A DNA stretch of 46,854 nt. Source: a virus. Below, piece by piece: positions 14,429 through 23,849 of this stretch. Each line of letters opens with the position of its first letter. The stretch's first letter is position 1. A model generated the notes under the pieces. It was not told where the DNA came from. It was given only the letters and a program-made list of their open reading frames with translations, and made no database searches. Location: IMG/VR virus record IMGVR_UViG_3300028498_000028, positions 1 to 46,854 of that record; one strand, given 5' to 3'. The translations under genes were made by a program, and so were the position numbers.

Positions 14429-15778
14429 ATGTGGGAAAAACAACGCGCGCAAATCCTTGCGACAATCAAATCTAAGAAAGGCAAAGTTCAGGGCATCATG
14501 ACCAAAGCCGCTGACGATGGCCGCATCGCTGACGACGGCGAAGAAGATGAAATCGCTACATTAGAAGCTGAAATCGTCCGCCTCAACGCTAACTTAACGC
14601 GAGTTGAAGGCTTCATTGATGATGCAAAAACTGCACTCACTGACGCTACACCAGCTGCTGGTGAAAGCGAAGAAGAAGCAGCTGAGTCTGCAAAAGGTGC
14701 AGCCGACCCAGTCGCTGATGCTAAAGGCGTCACCACTGTAAAACCAAACCATGCCAAAAAAGGTATCGGCTTTGCTCAGCTTGCAAAAGCTAAAGCACTT
14801 GCTGTACTTCAACAAAAGAAAGGCAACTATGTCAGCCCCCTTGATATTGCCAAGTCACAAGGTATGGACCCGCGCGTCATCCAAGCACTTGAAAAAGCTG
14901 TAGTACTTGATACGGCTAACTCAAGCCCGTTAATCGTTGAGCACCAATTGGCCAATGAGTTCGTTGAGCTGTTACGTGCTGAGACTATCGTTGATAAGCT
15001 AGCTTCATTCATGCGCGCTGCACCATTTAATGCAACCATTCCAGGCATGGCAACTGGCGCAGTCGCGGCTTGGGTCGGCGAAGGTGCTGCAAAACCAGCT
15101 ACCAATCCAACATTTAATACTGTTGAAATCAAGCATCATAAATTAGCTGGTATCGTGGTCCGTACTGACGATTTGCTTAAACTCTCATCACCTAGTACTG
15201 ATCAGATGCTACTTAACGATTTGGTCGAAGCATCAGCTACGCTTATTGATACGACGTTTATGGATGATGCTGCTCAAACAGCTGCACGACCTGCCGGTGT
15301 ATTAAATGGTGCCACTAAGATAGTCGCCACTGGTGTCACTGCTGCTGCATACGATGCTGATATTGCAGCGTTAACCGATAATTTCATCGCCAAAAACCTA
15401 TCTTTAACTGACGCCCATTACGTTATGAGCGCCACCCGCGCTAGTGCAATGGGTCGCTTACGTGACGCCTTGGGTGGTCGCTACTATCCTGACATGGCTA
15501 ATGGTCCTGGCGCAAAAAGCTTAGATGGCATCCCTGTTATTGAATCGGAAAATGCTGGTGAAATCATTGCTTTGGTCAAACCGTCTGAGCTATACCTTGC
15601 AGACGATGGTGATGTCGAAGTTGCCTTCAGTGACCAAGCCACTATCGATATGGGCGCTACTACTTTAGTTAATTTGTGGCAACAGAATATGACTGCTATT
15701 CGAGCCGAACGCCATATCACTTGGGCACCACGCCGTACTACAGCGGCAGCTTATATTGACTACTCACTAATCCCATAA
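14429..15778 (+). CDS. major capsid protein (HK97 fold)
   Basis: A 449-aa protein. Residues 1-110 are a charged, helical delta domain (EEDEIATLEAEIVRLNANL) that is probably cleaved by the neighbouring protease. The remainder shows the HK97 fold: N-arm, E-loop region around AWVGEGAAKPATNPTF, the P-domain helix, and the A-domain around YVMSATRASAMGRLRDALGG and GIPVIESEN. It forms the icosahedral shell. The gene is followed by a strong terminator. Confidence 0.95.
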   Translation: MWEKQRAQILATIKSKKGKVQGIMTKAADDGRIADDGEEDEIATLEAEIVRLNANLTRVEGFIDDAKTALTDATPAAGESEEEAAESAKGAADPVADAKGVTTVKPNHAKKGIGFAQLAKAKALAVLQQKKGNYVSPLDIAKSQGMDPRVIQALEKAVVLDTANSSPLIVEHQLANEFVELLRAETIVDKLASFMRAAPFNATIPGMATGAVAAWVGEGAAKPATNPTFNTVEIKHHKLAGIVVRTDDLLKLSSPSTDQMLLNDLVEASATLIDTTFMDDAAQTAARPAGVLNGATKIVATGVTAAAYDADIAALTDNFIAKNLSLTDAHYVMSATRASAMGRLRDALGGRYYPDMANGPGAKSLDGIPVIESENAGEIIALVKPSELYLADDGDVEVAFSDQATIDMGATTLVNLWQQNMTAIRAERHITWAPRRTTAAAYIDYSLIP

Positions 15779-15809
15779 GCTTAAACACTATTTAGCTTAA
15801 GACTGACCA

Positions 15810-15836
15810 AAACCTCACCGTCAAACGTGAGGTTTT
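15810..15836 (+). terminator. terminator after the capsid gene
   Basis: A perfect 9-bp stem AAACCTCAC/GTGAGGTTT with an 8-nt loop is followed by T's. Its position fits a partial stop that keeps capsid transcript levels above those of downstream genes. Confidence 0.88.
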
Positions 15837-15906
15837 TTACGAGTAGGTATTGGTAGCGCCCTTCCTTCGCTATCCGTATCTACTCCTAAAAAAATACGAG
15901 GTCATT

Positions 15907-16077
15907 ATGAAAATTAAATATATTAAAGATGCGCCCAACGGCCCTGCCGGTATGACTGATGATGTCAGTGACTTTCATGGCAATGTATTGGTATTAACTG
16001 GCTTTGCTGAAGTTGATGAGCCAAAGCCTAAAAGTAAATCGAAGCCTAAAGAAACCACTAAAACTGACAGCGAGTAA
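15907..16077 (+). CDS. small head-operon protein
   Basis: A 56-aa protein starting MKIKYIKDAPNGPAGMTDDV and ending in a Lys/Pro/Ser tail (EPKPKSKSKPKETTKTDSE). ATG 15907 follows ACGAGGT. Short proteins with this beginning often sit beside capsid or portal genes in HK97-like phages, but their function is unknown. Confidence 0.6.
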   Translation: MKIKYIKDAPNGPAGMTDDVSDFHGNVLVLTGFAEVDEPKPKSKSKPKETTKTDSE

Positions 16078-16082
16078 TAATT

Positions 16083-17387
16083 ATGGGCATGCTTGATTGG
16101 TTCACCGGCAAAAAATCTGCAAGCACCGCCCAACCAGTTAATGGCGGCGATGTTTGGCATACCATACATGATCCGTTTACCGGCGCATGGCAGCGCAATG
16201 AAGAGATTGAAGTCAGTAAAAACGACCAGATGCGCCATCATGCCGTGTTTGCTTGCGTGTCATTGATTACCCGTGACATAGGTAAACTCAAGATTAAGAC
16301 TAAAAGAAAGGTTGATGGCGTCAGTCAGGTCTGTACCAGCTGCGTCAATCCTTTACTAGCAAAGCCTAACGACTTTCAAAACTGGCAACAATTTGCCGAA
16401 GCGTGGGCAACCAGTAAGGCAACCAGCGGCAACACATACGTATGGAAAGTTCGAAACATCTATGGCGAAGTATGGAAGTTACAGATACTTAATCCTGAAC
16501 GCACCAAGCCACTGGTCGACCCAAACGGCAATGTGTTTTATCAAGTCCGCAAAGATCGTTTGTTTGATTTGAGTGAGGATGTTGTATTCCCCGCATCTGA
16601 GATTATTCATGACCGCTTTAACTGCTTCTATCATCCATTGGTTGGTCTATCTCCTATCGTTGCTTGTGCGTTGTCTGCCAGTCAAGGCATCAGCATTCAG
16701 CGCAATGCCCAAGCATTTTTTGCGAACGCCTCGCGACCATCCGGAATATTGGTTGCGCCGGGAGCAATTACTGAACAGACAAGTAACGAGTTAAAAGAAA
16801 ACTGGCAAAAAAACTATTCAGGCAAAGGTAATGGCGGCACAGCGGTAATGGGTGACGGCATGAATTACGTGCCAATCTCAGTCGCTGCCAACGACGCACA
16901 ATTGGTTGAGCAGCTAAAGATGTCAGGCGAAATCGTCTGTACAGCGTTTAGCGTTCCCGCTTTCAAGGTTGGGCTTGCACCACTGCCCAGTGGTAAGGTC
17001 AGCGACCATAACGACATCTACTATAGCGACTGCTTGCAGCACTATATCGAAAGCATCGAAACATTGCTTAATCAGCACTTGGACTTAGAAGCTGGTGTCG
17101 AAGTTGAGTTTGATTTAAAAGCCCTACTTCGCATGGATTCAAACAGTCAGATGTCGTTCCTTAAAGAAGGTATTGGTGCCGCCATACTATCGCCAAATGA
17201 AGCGCGCGCTGAGCTTGGCTACGCAGCTGTATCAGGCGGTGAAAGTCCAATGATTCAGCAGCAGAATTACAGCCTTGCAGCAATCGCCAAACGCGATGGT
17301 AGTGCTGACCCGTTTGCCAAAGCCCCTGCTCCTACTCCAACTGATGACCAACCACAAGGAGACGACGATGGCTTGGGTAACACTTGA
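16083..17387 (+). CDS. portal protein (HK97 family)
   Basis: A 434-aa dodecameric DNA gate of the head. Family marks include the N-terminal MGMLDWF, HHAVFACVSLITRDIGKLK, YHPLVGLSPIVACALSASQG, and the stem/clip region FSVPAFKVGLAP. The C-terminal tail is Pro/Gln/Asp-rich. Length is normal. The 3' end overlaps the next gene by 20 nt. Order here is protease, capsid, small gene, portal, whereas many relatives place the portal before the protease. Confidence 0.93.
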   Translation: MGMLDWFTGKKSASTAQPVNGGDVWHTIHDPFTGAWQRNEEIEVSKNDQMRHHAVFACVSLITRDIGKLKIKTKRKVDGVSQVCTSCVNPLLAKPNDFQNWQQFAEAWATSKATSGNTYVWKVRNIYGEVWKLQILNPERTKPLVDPNGNVFYQVRKDRLFDLSEDVVFPASEIIHDRFNCFYHPLVGLSPIVACALSASQGISIQRNAQAFFANASRPSGILVAPGAITEQTSNELKENWQKNYSGKGNGGTAVMGDGMNYVPISVAANDAQLVEQLKMSGEIVCTAFSVPAFKVGLAPLPSGKVSDHNDIYYSDCLQHYIESIETLLNQHLDLEAGVEVEFDLKALLRMDSNSQMSFLKEGIGAAILSPNEARAELGYAAVSGGESPMIQQQNYSLAAIAKRDGSADPFAKAPAPTPTDDQPQGDDDGLGNT

Positions 17388-17658
17388 TGAGGTCAAACAC
17401 CATCTGCGCTATGACGATGACGCCAATGATGCGACATTAACCATGTTCATGGCGGCGGCTGAATCTGCAATATCGCGGTATGTGACTGAAACTATACCAG
17501 CTGAAGGCAAGCAAGATATCAAGGTCGCAACGCTCATGCTGATTGGCTACTTTGATGATAATCGCAGTCCAGACAAAGACACACCGACCAATGGCAACTA
17601 TTTACCACAACCGGTCGTGTCTATGATCTATCCGTACCGCTGCCCTACTGTCACATAA
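17368..17658 (+). CDS. head-tail connector, gp6-like
   Basis: A 96-aa adaptor protein starting MAWVTLDEVKHHLRYDDDAN, the hallmark of HK97 gp6-like DNA-packaging connectors, which form a ring under the portal. ATG 17368 follows AAGGAG. An upstream open frame exists but lies in the portal C-terminus. Confidence 0.88.
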   Translation: MAWVTLDEVKHHLRYDDDANDATLTMFMAAAESAISRYVTETIPAEGKQDIKVATLMLIGYFDDNRSPDKDTPTNGNYLPQPVVSMIYPYRCPTVT

Positions 17659-17667
17659 GGAGCTGCC

Positions 17668-17994
17668 ATGCGCGCATCAAAATTACGCAATCGTATTACG
17701 GTCTATAAGTCAAGCAACACTCCATCACCGATGGGCGGTACCAGCAGCACATCATGGATGCCCACCGTCGTACTATGGGCAAATTTCACACCACTGTCCG
17801 TTAAAGACGTTATCAACGCCCAAGCCGCAGACAGTGAAACTCGCGCTCGCTGTCAGCTACGATATCGAACTGATATCGATAGCAAAACCCGTATTGAGCA
17901 TCGCGGCAAAATGTATGCGGTCGATGGCGACCCACTACCTGATGAGAGCAGCGGACTTGAGTACATCACGCTGATGTTAAAGAGCGTGCCATGA
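17668..17994 (+). CDS. head closure protein
   Basis: A 108-aa protein of the SPP1 gp16/head-tail adaptor type: MRASKLRNRITVYK at the start, ALWANFTP-like strand (VLWANFTPLSVKD) and RYRTDIDSKTRIEHRGKMY. It closes the portal after packaging and offers the tail-binding surface. A good ribosome binding site (AAGGAG) lies upstream. Confidence 0.88.
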   Translation: MRASKLRNRITVYKSSNTPSPMGGTSSTSWMPTVVLWANFTPLSVKDVINAQAADSETRARCQLRYRTDIDSKTRIEHRGKMYAVDGDPLPDESSGLEYITLMLKSVP

Positions 17995-18476
17995 GCGATG
18001 ATTGGGGCAGTGTCGAAGTACAAGGGCTTGAAGAGCTTGAAGCTAAACTTGCTGAGCTTGATAATAAACTCGCTGGTAAAGCTATATACGGCGCATTGGG
18101 TTATGCACTCACACCTGTCGTTAAAGAGGCTAAGACCCATGCGCGTAAGGCAAAAGAGCCGCATGCGATGGTCATTAATACAAACAAGCGAAAAGTAGAA
18201 ATCCAACCAGGTCTGTTAGCCTCTGCTGTCAAAAAACGTCGTGTACCAAAATCCGAAATGAAAGGTGAGTTTGCCCAAGGCGCAGCAATGGGTGTGTATA
18301 TCGGTACCGGTACTAAGCAGAAGTTTTACCCGCAGTACTGGCATTTTATTGAGTACGGCACATCTACTCAGCCTGCCACACCTTTTATCAGACCGGCGTT
18401 TGATAACAACATTGACTTAATGCTTAGTCGATTTAGCGAAAAACTGAGCGAAAACATTGATAAGTATGGAGAGTGA
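17991..18476 (+). CDS. HK97 gp10-like tail completion protein
   Basis: A 161-aa protein. It begins with the VEVQGLEELEAKLAELDNK helix typical of HK97 gp10 family members and contains the HFIEYGTSTQPATPFIRPAF motif near the C-terminus, which defines the family. The start overlaps the preceding stop (ATGA). It joins head and tail. Confidence 0.9.
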   Translation: MSDDWGSVEVQGLEELEAKLAELDNKLAGKAIYGALGYALTPVVKEAKTHARKAKEPHAMVINTNKRKVEIQPGLLASAVKKRRVPKSEMKGEFAQGAAMGVYIGTGTKQKFYPQYWHFIEYGTSTQPATPFIRPAFDNNIDLMLSRFSEKLSENIDKYGE

Positions 18477-18478
18477 CC

Positions 18479-18901
18479 ATGATTGCAGGTGTACAACTCT
18501 TTAATGTGTTGTCACCGTTAGTCGGTGACACTTATCTTGATAAAACAGAGTACATTGATCGCTCCACATTTATTGCACGCGGCAAAAACAGAATTTATCC
18601 CATCATCGCTCGTGAGAATGACGACGCCACTCCTCCTTATATCATTTATCAAACCATCAGCAGCGTGTCTGAAATCACTAACGACGGTATAACCGGGCAT
18701 GAGTGGGTACGAGTGCAAATAGATGTCTATCACGATGACGCTTATCAGTGCACATTACTCGCTAACAAAGTCATCAACGCCATTAACGACCAAATCCAGA
18801 ACAGCATCTACGGTGGTCAGCAGCAAATGTACGACACCGCCAGCGATCTATTTCGCCAGTCTATAGATTACGAATTTAGCCAAACCACCCCAACCACGTA
18901 A
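18479..18901 (+). CDS. tail terminator-type protein (DUF3168)
   Basis: A 140-aa protein with the DUF3168 layout: an N-terminal helix MIAGVQLFNVLSPLVG, PPYIIYQTISSV and the strand-loop EWVRVQIDVYHDDAYQ. Family members cap the tail tube. ATG 18479 is chosen because GGAGAG is five bases upstream; a GTG at 18473 in the same frame overlaps that site. Confidence 0.8.
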   Translation: MIAGVQLFNVLSPLVGDTYLDKTEYIDRSTFIARGKNRIYPIIARENDDATPPYIIYQTISSVSEITNDGITGHEWVRVQIDVYHDDAYQCTLLANKVINAINDQIQNSIYGGQQQMYDTASDLFRQSIDYEFSQTTPTT

Positions 18902-18912
18902 AGGAGCCAATT

Positions 18913-19347
18913 ATGGCGATTATCGACGGCTTATCAGACAGCCAGCATTTTTTGAAAATTAATGTAGGGATACCAGGCACTTTTGTCAAAGTGCCCTTAC
19001 TAACAAATATCGATATGATTGATCAGAAAAAATCAATCGATGAAATCACAACGACTGATGCACGTAACACGCAAAAAGCCGTAGTCGACTTTACTGAAGT
19101 CAATGATTTGGCATTTGAGTTGGTGTGGAAACCCGATGATCCACAACATATCGCACTAAAAGCAGCATACGATACAAACAAATTGGTGCAATGCGAGGTG
19201 CATTTTGCAGATGTGAAGGTCAAAGGCTATAAATTCGACGGTATGATTTCAGAATTTAGCAACGTCACTGACCCGAAAAAGAAACTGCGTAAAAAAGGCG
19301 TTATCGTTATCGGTAGTGACGTGACTGAGATTGTCTCAGCGCCATAA
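18913..19347 (+). CDS. major tail tube protein
   Basis: A 144-aa protein with the tail tube layout: PLLTNIDMIDQKKSIDEITTTDA, then FEVNDLAFELVWKPDDP-like strand pairs, and a C-terminal ISEFSNVTDPKKKLRKKGVI. It polymerises in hexamer rings around the tape measure. A terminator follows, as is common for this strongly expressed gene. Confidence 0.85.
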   Translation: MAIIDGLSDSQHFLKINVGIPGTFVKVPLLTNIDMIDQKKSIDEITTTDARNTQKAVVDFTEVNDLAFELVWKPDDPQHIALKAAYDTNKLVQCEVHFADVKVKGYKFDGMISEFSNVTDPKKKLRKKGVIVIGSDVTEIVSAP

Positions 19348-19373
19348 CCACTGACCCATCGCACCTACTGACC

Positions 19374-19400
19374 AAGCCCACTTCATTGTGGGCTTTCCTT
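19374..19400 (+). terminator. terminator after the tail tube gene
   Basis: A perfect 8-bp stem AAGCCCAC/GTGGGCTT with a TTCATT loop is followed by TCCTTT. Confidence 0.8.
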
Positions 19401-19424
19401 TATCCAATTTTAGAGATTAATATC

Positions 19425-19838
19425 ATGGCCAAAACCACCGCCCAACGTAAAGCCAACCCGCTTGGACGCACCGCCCTACTCGCAGCCATTGCTTCATCAG
19501 CCTTGCTAGCGCCTTCACGCCTCACTATCAAAGAGCTAGATGCTGACGTATTCGTCAAGCGTATGACGCTTGGGGAGCGGGAAAAATACTTTGAAGACAT
19601 GAAAGAAGTCGAAGGCAAAGGCAATGTTGAAGCCTTTATCATTGCTCTCGTTGACGAGAACAATGAGCCATTGTTTACGCTAGATGACATCGAAATCATC
19701 AAGACTATTCCGCCGGTGCTGACCGATGCGGTATTGCTTGAGTTTAATATAATCAATCGCTTTATTGTCAAAAAGCCGGTCAAACAAGATGACGAAACCA
19801 CTGACGAACCGGAAGATGAAGACTTAAAAAACTCCTAA
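19425..19838 (+). CDS. G: tail assembly chaperone G
   Basis: A 137-aa protein equivalent to lambda gpG. It starts MAKTTAQRKANPLGRTALLA, with the central AFIIALVDENNEPLFTLDDI and an acidic tail ending EPEDEDLKNS. It keeps the tape measure soluble and helps tube assembly. Its last codons contain the slippery heptamer used to make the longer GT product. Confidence 0.85.
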   Translation: MAKTTAQRKANPLGRTALLAAIASSALLAPSRLTIKELDADVFVKRMTLGEREKYFEDMKEVEGKGNVEAFIIALVDENNEPLFTLDDIEIIKTIPPVLTDAVLLEFNIINRFIVKKPVKQDDETTDEPEDEDLKNS

Positions 19839-20191
19839 CCCAGCGAGATAAATTTTTTAAATTTAAACTCGCTGGGCATCTATCCAAAACTGTCGCAGAG
19901 CTTGATGCGGCTATGAGCATTGACGAGCTGCGCGAATGGCAAGCATTCGACCGGGTTAATCCTATTGGCGATTATCGAACGGACTTAAACTTTGCCGTAC
20001 TCGCACAGCAAATCGCATATTGGTCAGGACATTGTAAAGAAGTGCCAAGCTTGAAAGAATTGCTTGCTGTTGATCCTCTTCCATTAACCAATGAGCAACA
20101 GGCTGCTGAGAATGCAGTACAAGATGTGGCTCGCAGTCAAAATTACACTGAATCACTGATAGCGACTCTTAAAAGACGCGCTAAAAAATAA
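19425..20191 (+). CDS. GT: tail assembly chaperone GT, by -1 frameshift
   Basis: The same start as G, with a switch to the -1 frame at A AAA AAC (19826-19832), then reading to 20191 for a total of about 255 residues. The T part has no own start before its conserved region (RDKFFKFKLAGHLSKTVAEL, then ELREWQAFDRVNP), so it can only be made as a fusion. gpGT connects chaperone rings to tape measure and tube in lambda. Confidence 0.85.
19826..19876 (+). promoter_or_regulatory. programmed -1 frameshift signal
   Basis: The slippery heptamer A AAA AAC is correctly phased to the G frame. After a 6-nt spacer comes a hairpin with a perfect 9-bp stem (CCCAGCGAG at 19839-19847, CTCGCTGGG at 19868-19876) and a 20-nt AT-rich loop. 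The zero-frame stop at 19836-19838 lies just before the hairpin. Confidence 0.9.
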
Positions 20192-20201
20192 GGATTGCAT
20201 C

Positions 20202-23200
20202 ATGGCAAAAGTATTACAGCGTTTAGATATTTTACTGTTTGCCAACACTGCCCAGTATCGCAGTGAGATGCGTGATACACAGCAAAGCACCACCACAATG
20301 ATGGGTGCTATCAAAGCCGATGCGGCTAATATGGCAAAGGTGGGTGCAGCGGCATTCGCTGGTATGGCAGCCGCTGGAACGGCTGCCATTGGCGTAATGA
20401 TCAAAGAGCAAACAGAACTTGCTAATGAGATTGTTAAACTCGCAAAAGTATCTAACACCAATATCGATGTGATGCAAAAGCATATCGTCGCAGCACGGGC
20501 AATGGGTGTCGAACAAGAAACGTTGGGCGATATCTATAAAGACACGCAAGATAAAATTGGTGATTTTTTAACCACCGGCGGTGGTGCCATGGCGGACTTT
20601 TTCGACAGTATGCCCGCAAGTGTCGACATGACTGCCGACAGCTTTCGAAATTTATCAGGTCCAGATGCTCTCCAGCGATACTATAACGGTTTACAAGAGG
20701 CAAACTTAAGTAACTCTGAATTAATATTTTACATGGAATCTATCGCATCCGATGCGTCGCTATTGATACCACTGTTGCATGACAACGGCGCTGGTTTTGA
20801 TGTCTGGGCCGAAGCCGCAGAGAATGCTGGCATCATTATGGATGAAAAAACGATTGCCTCAACCCAAACTTTAACAGCCGCAACTGACTTGCTAAAGTTG
20901 TCTGCTGACGGTGCCAAAACGCAATTTACCAGTGCATTTATCCCAGTACTGGCTGATCTCTCTGATGAGCTTGTAGGCTCAGCTGGAGCAGCGGACCTCG
21001 CGCGCGAAATGGGCAATGATTTAGTTGTTGCATTTAAGAGTGTAGCAATAGTAGGTATCGGCGTCGCAGCTGTATTTGACGTGGTTGGTAGTAGTATTGG
21101 CGGTGTGGCAGCTACAATCGGCGGTCTACTCAACGGCGTTAGCATGATGGATAGCGTCTGGGTTACGTCTCTCAAGATTGCCAAAAACTTTAGCGCTGCA
21201 AATGAGATCGCAAGACTGGCAGACCAAGATATATCGGCATCCCTTTCCAATTATTCAGCTCAAATCAACTTTATTAAAAATCTAGGCGAAGGCAAGCGCG
21301 AAAGCCGGTTTTTAACTGCTGCTAAACAACAGGAAGAGATGCGTCGGCAACTGGGTTTGACTGGTCAAGCGGTGCAAGCTAATGCTGCTGCAGAAGAGGA
21401 AGCCGCTAAAAAAGCGGAAACCAATGCTAAGAAACAGGCTTCTGCTGCAAAAGCAGCCAGTAAAGCCGCTGCCCTCATACCAAAAGCAGTCAGTGACGCG
21501 ATATTAGACGGTGCTAAAAAACTAGGTATTAATCCAAACGACCTCGCTGCCGTCATCTCGTTTGAAACAGGAGGTACGTTTAGCACTAACGCACGCAACC
21601 CAACCTCATCAGCCACTGGCCTTATTCAGTTTATGGAAGGCAGCGACAATAAAGCGGATGGTAAATATTTTGGTATGACACGTGAGCAATTTGGCAATCT
21701 GCTGCCTTTACAGCAGATGGACCACGTTGTCTCTTATCTCAAAGGCCGCGGCATCAAAGCAGGTTCAGGTGTTGGAGAGATTTACGACGCCGTAGCAGGT
21801 TATGGCTACAAAAAAGGCAGCAAAGCTTACGCGTCCAATCAAGTATGGGATGTCAATAACGATGGTGTCGTCGCGAAAGGTGAAGCTGTCACCGGCAAAC
21901 GCTTTAAGCAACATATCAAAGACTACTACGGCGATGGCGTTGCAATCGCCCAGCAGTCAATCAGCCAGATAATGCAAAACGAAGTCACTGCTGCTGCCGA
22001 GCAAGCACGCCTTGCAGAACAACAAGCCAAAGAGCGTAACGCAATCCGCATCGAGTACGGCGACGAAGCCATGCGCATCGAGGAGCAGCTCAAAACTGCA
22101 ATCCTAAAGATTGAAGCCAGTGGCTTTAATGATGATGAGCGCACCGCGTTCATCGATGATGCTATTGATGTCGCCAATGCCAAACTTGCACAAATGCAGC
22201 TCGCTCACGATCAAGAAATGCAATACGCCCAGCAATCTGAGCAAACAGACGCTGAGCGTATCCGCAATCAGTACGCGCTTGAGCGCCGTGAAATCCAATT
22301 AACCATCAATATGGATGAGCAGCTGCGCAAAGCTAAGATAGATGCACTCAACCAAGCTGAGCAATTGGCACTTGATGAGCGGCGCTATGCCTTTGAAAGT
22401 GAACTGCGTCAACTAACCAGCATTGGCCAATCAGATCTGGCTGCATTACGACAGTCTTATGCTGATCAACGCCGCACCCTTGATATGCGCACTGACATTA
22501 ATGGTGCGCAAAAGTCTGACTTGCGTAATGCTATGGCTGGTGCTCAGATATATGACACTAATGAGCTGCAAAAAGGCAGCCGTGATAGCTTTGGCTCATT
22601 CCAAGCGGAAATGAAAGGTACAAGTCAGAACTACGCATTAGCGCAGCAATATAAAGACCGCTTAGATTTAATTCAAAAAGCTTTAGATGACGAAGTTATC
22701 GCAGTAGAACAAGCTGAGCAAGCAAAATACAATTCGCGCTTAGCTTTTGAAACTGCCGCAACGCAACTGACTATCACCAGCGCCGCAGCAATCGCGGGGA
22801 ATATGGCAGGATCATTTAAAGCCATACTTGGTGAGCAAAACGCTTTTTATAAAATTAGCTTTGCCGCGCAGCAATCTTTTGCAATCGCTTCAGCCGGTAT
22901 TAATATGTATAAAGCGTGGGGCGACGCAATGGCTGAAGGCGCAACGCTAACGCAAAAGCTCGCATCAGCCGCTGTCATCGCGACTGAGTTCGGCACTATC
23001 ATCAGCGCCGCATCATCGATGGCTTTAGAGCTACCAGGCTATCAAGTGGGTGGTTTTACCGCTAGCGGTGGTGACTCCGATCCGGTTGGCTTAGTACACG
23101 CTAATGAGTTTGTCGCAAATGCTCCAACGACCAAGCGTTATCGCCCAGAGCTTGAGGCGATGCATAACGGCACTTACGACCGAAAACCTAGCACCACGCC

Positions 23201-23369
23201 AAACGTCAATGTCAATGTCAACGTCACGATGGATGGGAAATCATCGGTAGACTCTGATAGTCAGTACGGTAAACAAATCGGACAAGGCTTAGCTGCTGTC
23301 GTCGTCAGTGAAGTCAATAAGATGACCCGACCAAACGGCACGCTCGATAGATTGTACGCAAAACGCTAG
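20202..23369 (+). CDS. tape measure protein with lytic transglycosylase domain
   Basis: A 1055-aa tail length ruler. The N-terminus is Ala-rich and helical with two hydrophobic stretches at about 51-68 and 280-310, which can insert in the host membrane. Residues about 426-590 form an SLT lysozyme-like domain (ISFETGGTFS with the probable catalytic Glu455, then SSATGLIQFM and LPLQQMDHV). Long coiled coils follow (EQARLAEQQAKERNAIRIEY). The SLT domain should cut peptidoglycan locally during DNA entry. GT ends 10 nt upstream. Confidence 0.93.
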   Translation: MAKVLQRLDILLFANTAQYRSEMRDTQQSTTTMMGAIKADAANMAKVGAAAFAGMAAAGTAAIGVMIKEQTELANEIVKLAKVSNTNIDVMQKHIVAARAMGVEQETLGDIYKDTQDKIGDFLTTGGGAMADFFDSMPASVDMTADSFRNLSGPDALQRYYNGLQEANLSNSELIFYMESIASDASLLIPLLHDNGAGFDVWAEAAENAGIIMDEKTIASTQTLTAATDLLKLSADGAKTQFTSAFIPVLADLSDELVGSAGAADLAREMGNDLVVAFKSVAIVGIGVAAVFDVVGSSIGGVAATIGGLLNGVSMMDSVWVTSLKIAKNFSAANEIARLADQDISASLSNYSAQINFIKNLGEGKRESRFLTAAKQQEEMRRQLGLTGQAVQANAAAEEEAAKKAETNAKKQASAAKAASKAAALIPKAVSDAILDGAKKLGINPNDLAAVISFETGGTFSTNARNPTSSATGLIQFMEGSDNKADGKYFGMTREQFGNLLPLQQMDHVVSYLKGRGIKAGSGVGEIYDAVAGYGYKKGSKAYASNQVWDVNNDGVVAKGEAVTGKRFKQHIKDYYGDGVAIAQQSISQIMQNEVTAAAEQARLAEQQAKERNAIRIEYGDEAMRIEEQLKTAILKIEASGFNDDERTAFIDDAIDVANAKLAQMQLAHDQEMQYAQQSEQTDAERIRNQYALERREIQLTINMDEQLRKAKIDALNQAEQLALDERRYAFESELRQLTSIGQSDLAALRQSYADQRRTLDMRTDINGAQKSDLRNAMAGAQIYDTNELQKGSRDSFGSFQAEMKGTSQNYALAQQYKDRLDLIQKALDDEVIAVEQAEQAKYNSRLAFETAATQLTITSAAAIAGNMAGSFKAILGEQNAFYKISFAAQQSFAIASAGINMYKAWGDAMAEGATLTQKLASAAVIATEFGTIISAASSMALELPGYQVGGFTASGGDSDPVGLVHANEFVANAPTTKRYRPELEAMHNGTYDRKPSTTPNVNVNVNVTMDGKSSVDSDSQYGKQIGQGLAAVVVSEVNKMTRPNGTLDRLYAKR

Positions 23370-23431
23370 CAATCGTTAGACGCACTTGCTAAAAGCAGCT
23401 ATCATAATGTTTTGCAAATATTGAGGACATT

Positions 23432-23827
23432 ATGATTAAACTTATAGCTGTTACTACCTTTGCTATCTTACTAAGTGCTTGCTCAACTAAACCAGCTATG
23501 ACCGCTAGTGGCATAGCTCCTATGCTATACAACAAGGCTACTGCTGAGACCGCTACTGTTATAGTCACTCGCGACAGTGGGTTGCTGGGTTCAGCATGTA
23601 AGGCTTATGTGTTTATAGACGGCAAAGAGGTTGCGACTTTAAGATCATCAGAGTCAGCCACACTCCATGTTCCTAGTGGACGTCATGTAATCTCTTTTGA
23701 CACCGCTCGTGGGTTATGCCCTTCAGCGACTGATGCCTTGGATGTAATCATTAATAAAGGCGATACAAAGCGCTATCGAATACGTGGCGACATGAACGGC
23801 AACTGGCAGTTACTACCTACTCTCTAA
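23432..23827 (+). CDS. prophage lipoprotein, possible conversion or exclusion factor
   Basis: A 131-aa protein with a signal peptide and lipobox (FAILLSACS, lipidated Cys17). The mature part has two further Cys (SACKAYVF and RGLCPSA) and beta-rich segments (VFIDGKEVATL, HVPSGRHVISFD). It lies between tape measure and gpM, has its own upstream gap and is followed by a strong terminator, so it may be expressed separately. Lipoproteins at this site in other phages block superinfection by binding the receptor; for this one it is an inference. Confidence 0.7.
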   Translation: MIKLIAVTTFAILLSACSTKPAMTASGIAPMLYNKATAETATVIVTRDSGLLGSACKAYVFIDGKEVATLRSSESATLHVPSGRHVISFDTARGLCPSATDALDVIINKGDTKRYRIRGDMNGNWQLLPTL

Positions 23828-23849
23828 CCACTAACCTTTCAATCAACCA

